A stretch of 26,610 bases of DNA. Source: Deltaproteobacteria bacterium. GTDB taxonomy: Bacteria; Bdellovibrionota_C; UBA2361; SZUA-149; JADYYL01. Positions 24,628 to 26,610 of this stretch are shown piece by piece. The stretch lies in assembly GCA_020853655.1 (NCBI GenBank), contig JADYYL010000013.1, forward strand, positions 1-26,610. Reading direction: 5' to 3'. Numbering within the stretch: position 1 is the stretch's first letter; every line of letters starts with the position of its first letter. Position numbers and translations under genes: made by a program. The notes below the pieces were generated by a model. It was not told the DNA's origin, did no database searches, and worked only from the letters and a program-made list of their open reading frames with translations.

Positions 24628-25980
24628 CTACGAGTCGAGCTCCTCGGCCGCCGACTTCGACTCATCCAGATCGTAGTCCCGGACTTTGTTCAGCAACGTT
24701 TTGTAACTCACGCCCAACATCTTCGCGGCGCGAAGCTTATTGCCCTGCGTGCGCGCCAACACATCGAGCAGCGCTTGTACTTCGGCCTTCTTCGAAGCCT
24801 CGGCGGAAACCTCGTGCAGAGAGCGGTTCTGCACGTGCGTCTGGAATGGCGAGCGTAGGTCGAAATCTTCAGAGGTGAGGGGACCGTCGGAGAAGATCAT
24901 CGCACGTTGAATCGCATTCTCGAGCTCTCGAACGTTTCCGGGCCACGGGTGGCGCTGCAGCGCGCGTAGTCCCGATTGCGTGATCGAAAGGCCCTTCTTG
25001 TTGAACTCGGCACCGAATCGTTCGATGAAATGGTCCGCCAGAAGAGGGATGTCTTCAGGCCGTTCGCGCAATGGAGGGATCGCAAGGATCACGACGCCCA
25101 GTCGATAGAACAGGTCCTCGCGGAAGCGCCCGCCCTTGATTTCACTGCTCAGATCCGTGTTCGTCGCGGAGATCACGCGAACGTCAACCTTGAAGGTTTT
25201 CGTTCCACCGACTCGACGCACCTCAGACTCCTGCAGCGTACGCAGCAGCTTCATCTGCAGCGAAGAAGGCATGTTTCCGATCTCGTCGAGGAACAGCGAT
25301 CCGTCGTTTGCTGCTTCAAAGAGCCCGACCCGTCGTTCCGTCGCTCCGGTAAACGCTCCCGACTCGTGCCCGAAAAGTTCGCTCTCGAGCAGCTCTCCCG
25401 GGATCGATCCGCAGTTCACGCCGAGAAATTCCCGCTCGCGGCGCGGGCTGTGCGCATGAATATACCTCGCGAGCAGCTCTTTCCCGGTGCCCGATTCACC
25501 GCTGATGAGGACGGACGAGTTGAGCCCGGCGACCCGCTTTGCCTGTCGAAGCACCTCTTCGACAGCTGGGCTTTTCGTTCGGAAGATATCCGGTCGCGGA
25601 ATGCCGCGTGACGCCGGCTGTGCGGGCCTGAGAATGGAGGAGATCTTGGAAAGGAGGCTTTCTGGCTGGAAAGGCTTTGAAATAAAGTCTCGGGCACCCA
25701 GTTTCATGGCCTCCACCGCGTGCTCGATCGTGCCTTGGGCGGTGAGAACGATCACGGGCGGGGGCGCGTCCATTGAGCGCACCTCTGACAGGAGGTCCAG
25801 CCCACTCTTTGCGGGAAGATGGAGATCCGTCAGGATCAATGAATACTCGAGGTGCTTGAGCGAGCGGAGCGCTTCCTCGCAACTTCCGACGGCCGCGACC
25901 GAGTATCCCTCGGCCGTCAGCAGCGCGCTCAGGGCGTTGCGAACTTCCTCGGAATCTTCAACGACGAGAATGGGGTACAT
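24628..25980 (-). CDS. NtrC-family sigma-54 activator (response regulator)
   Basis: A 450-residue three-domain activator. The receiver (1-115) has the acidic residues in VVEDSEE, phospho-acceptor Asp52 in LTDLHLP and Lys102 in FISKPF. The AAA+ domain has Walker A GESGTGKE (161-168), the sigma-54 contact loop GAFTGA (208-213), Walker B LFLDEIG (229-235), FREDLFYRL and the sensor region HPWPGNVRELENAI. The C-terminus is a Fis-type helix-turn-helix (GNKLRAAKMLGVSYKTLLNKV). It should drive sigma-54 promoters when phosphorylated. The partner kinase is not visible. The sigma-54 promoters of the flagellar genes near 5.1 and 6.2 kb are possible targets, though equally a remote regulon is possible. 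It is convergent with ispA and divergent from galU. Confidence 0.95.
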   Translation of the reverse strand: MYPILVVEDSEEVRNALSALLTAEGYSVAAVGSCEEALRSLKHLEYSLILTDLHLPAKSGLDLLSEVRSMDAPPPVIVLTAQGTIEHAVEAMKLGARDFISKPFQPESLLSKISSILRPAQPASRGIPRPDIFRTKSPAVEEVLRQAKRVAGLNSSVLISGESGTGKELLARYIHAHSPRREREFLGVNCGSIPGELLESELFGHESGAFTGATERRVGLFEAANDGSLFLDEIGNMPSSLQMKLLRTLQESEVRRVGGTKTFKVDVRVISATNTDLSSEIKGGRFREDLFYRLGVVILAIPPLRERPEDIPLLADHFIERFGAEFNKKGLSITQSGLRALQRHPWPGNVRELENAIQRAMIFSDGPLTSEDFDLRSPFQTHVQNRSLHEVSAEASKKAEVQALLDVLARTQGNKLRAAKMLGVSYKTLLNKVRDYDLDESKSAAEELDS

Positions 25981-26386
25981 CTCTCAAGTCCTCTCGTGTG
26001 CATGTAGCCCGGAACGTCCAGGTTCTCGGGCAGGGCAGGCGATACTCGCTCTCATGTCTGACGGCGAGATCTCGGGTCTGCCCACTGTTTGTCGTCACGA
26101 ATTGAACGGCAGCGGGTGGTCGTCATATGCTCGCTCTGCAGATTCAGGGCATGCACCGTCGAGGCGGCCGAACGTCACCTTCTTTCGTACGAGCAGGGTG
26201 AGTCGGGTCTGCCGATCACGTGATTCACCCTCGGCGTGCCTATTCTGCAACCCCCGAGCCAAAGGTAAGTACGCGGAATGTGTAGACTCTCGGTGTGATG
26301 TGGAGTATGAAACTGTGAAAATTTATAAGGATTAGACTGACGTCCGTGCATAGCGGACTCACGACCCCCACTAGCAAGCGAACCCT
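25981..26386. other. Intergenic region between the NtrC-type gene and galU
   Basis: About 400 bases holding the divergent promoters. An ATCACGTGAT palindrome (26215-26224) lies inside a larger arm pair, AGGGTGA (26195-26201) and TCACCCT (26225-26231). TTATAAGGAT near 26320 is a possible -10 for galU, but I see no matching -35. No gene is convincing here. Confidence 0.45.
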
Positions 26387-26610
26387 ATGGAAATCACCAA
26401 AGCTGTTATCCCCGCCGCCGGACTCGGCACCCGTTTTCTCCCAGCGACCAAGGCCGTTCCGAAGGAACTTCTCCCTATCGTCGACGTGCCGACGATTCAA
26501 TACATCGTGAAAGAGGCAGTCGACTCCGGGATCAAAGAGGTCATCTTCGTGATCGGACGTGGCAAGAACGCCATCCTCGATCACTTCGATAGTCACCCAG
26601 AGCTCGAGGC
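26387..26610 (+). CDS. galU: UTP-glucose-1-phosphate uridylyltransferase, N-terminal part
   Basis: The first 74 codons of a gene that runs off the right edge. It begins MEITKAVIPAAGLGTRFLPA, with the nucleotide-binding GLGTRFLPATKAVPKELLP signature of GalU. PIVDVPTIQYIVKEAVDSGI and EVIFVIGRGKNAILDHFD follow, both typical. The enzyme makes UDP-glucose for surface glycans and storage sugars. The ATG is fixed by family alignment because the ribosome site is weak. Confidence 0.95.
   Translation, partial: MEITKAVIPAAGLGTRFLPATKAVPKELLPIVDVPTIQYIVKEAVDSGIKEVIFVIGRGKNAILDHFDSHPELE

Overview
The window comes from a flagellated, respiring diderm bacterium of moderately high GC content. Two lipobox-bearing lipoproteins, a flagellin, aconitase plus NADP-type isocitrate dehydrogenase, a UbiD-family quinone decarboxylase and a CreBC two-component pair all point that way. 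I cannot fix the phylum from the sequence. No rRNA, tRNA, CRISPR array or insertion sequence was recognised.

Layout. 1-3.95 kb: a partial leftward gene with a beta-sandwich domain of the kind seen in surface-glycan glycosyltransferases, then a rightward run of lipoprotein, UbiD-family decarboxylase and acidic lipoprotein, closed by a strong terminator. 3.96-6.25 kb: a leftward flagellar pair (SLT-type lytic transglycosylase, short flagellin), each gene preceded by a sequence that fits a sigma-54 -24/-12 promoter. 6.5-9.1 kb: a small membrane protein, an unknown protein and a class II Fic AMPylase with a C-terminal winged helix and repeated GGACA half-sites around its start. 9.1-13 kb: a DUF4173-like membrane protein divergent from creB-creC, with a textbook CreB box between them. 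13.1-19.4 kb: a small basic protein, acnA, a possible HAD-like protein and icd.

19.5-24.6 kb is the most striking part. It reads as a complete replicon-maintenance module. A plasmid-type RPA-family replication initiator is transcribed leftward. An inverted copy of the iteron core sits at its start. Next come an AT-rich stretch and at least six iterons spaced 22-23 bp. A perfect 30-bp palindrome precedes parA, and parA and parB follow. Two identical, oppositely oriented 17-bp palindromes that look like variant parS sites lie inside parB and just after it. The module is flanked by core metabolic genes (icd and acnA on one side; an IspA-type prenyl synthase and, further on, galU on the other), so this is a chromosome or chromid origin rather than a small plasmid. 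Genes close to the module point away from it on both sides, as expected around an origin.

24.6-26.6 kb: an NtrC-type sigma-54 activator carrying GAFTGA, which could act at the flagellar sigma-54 promoters, then the beginning of galU.
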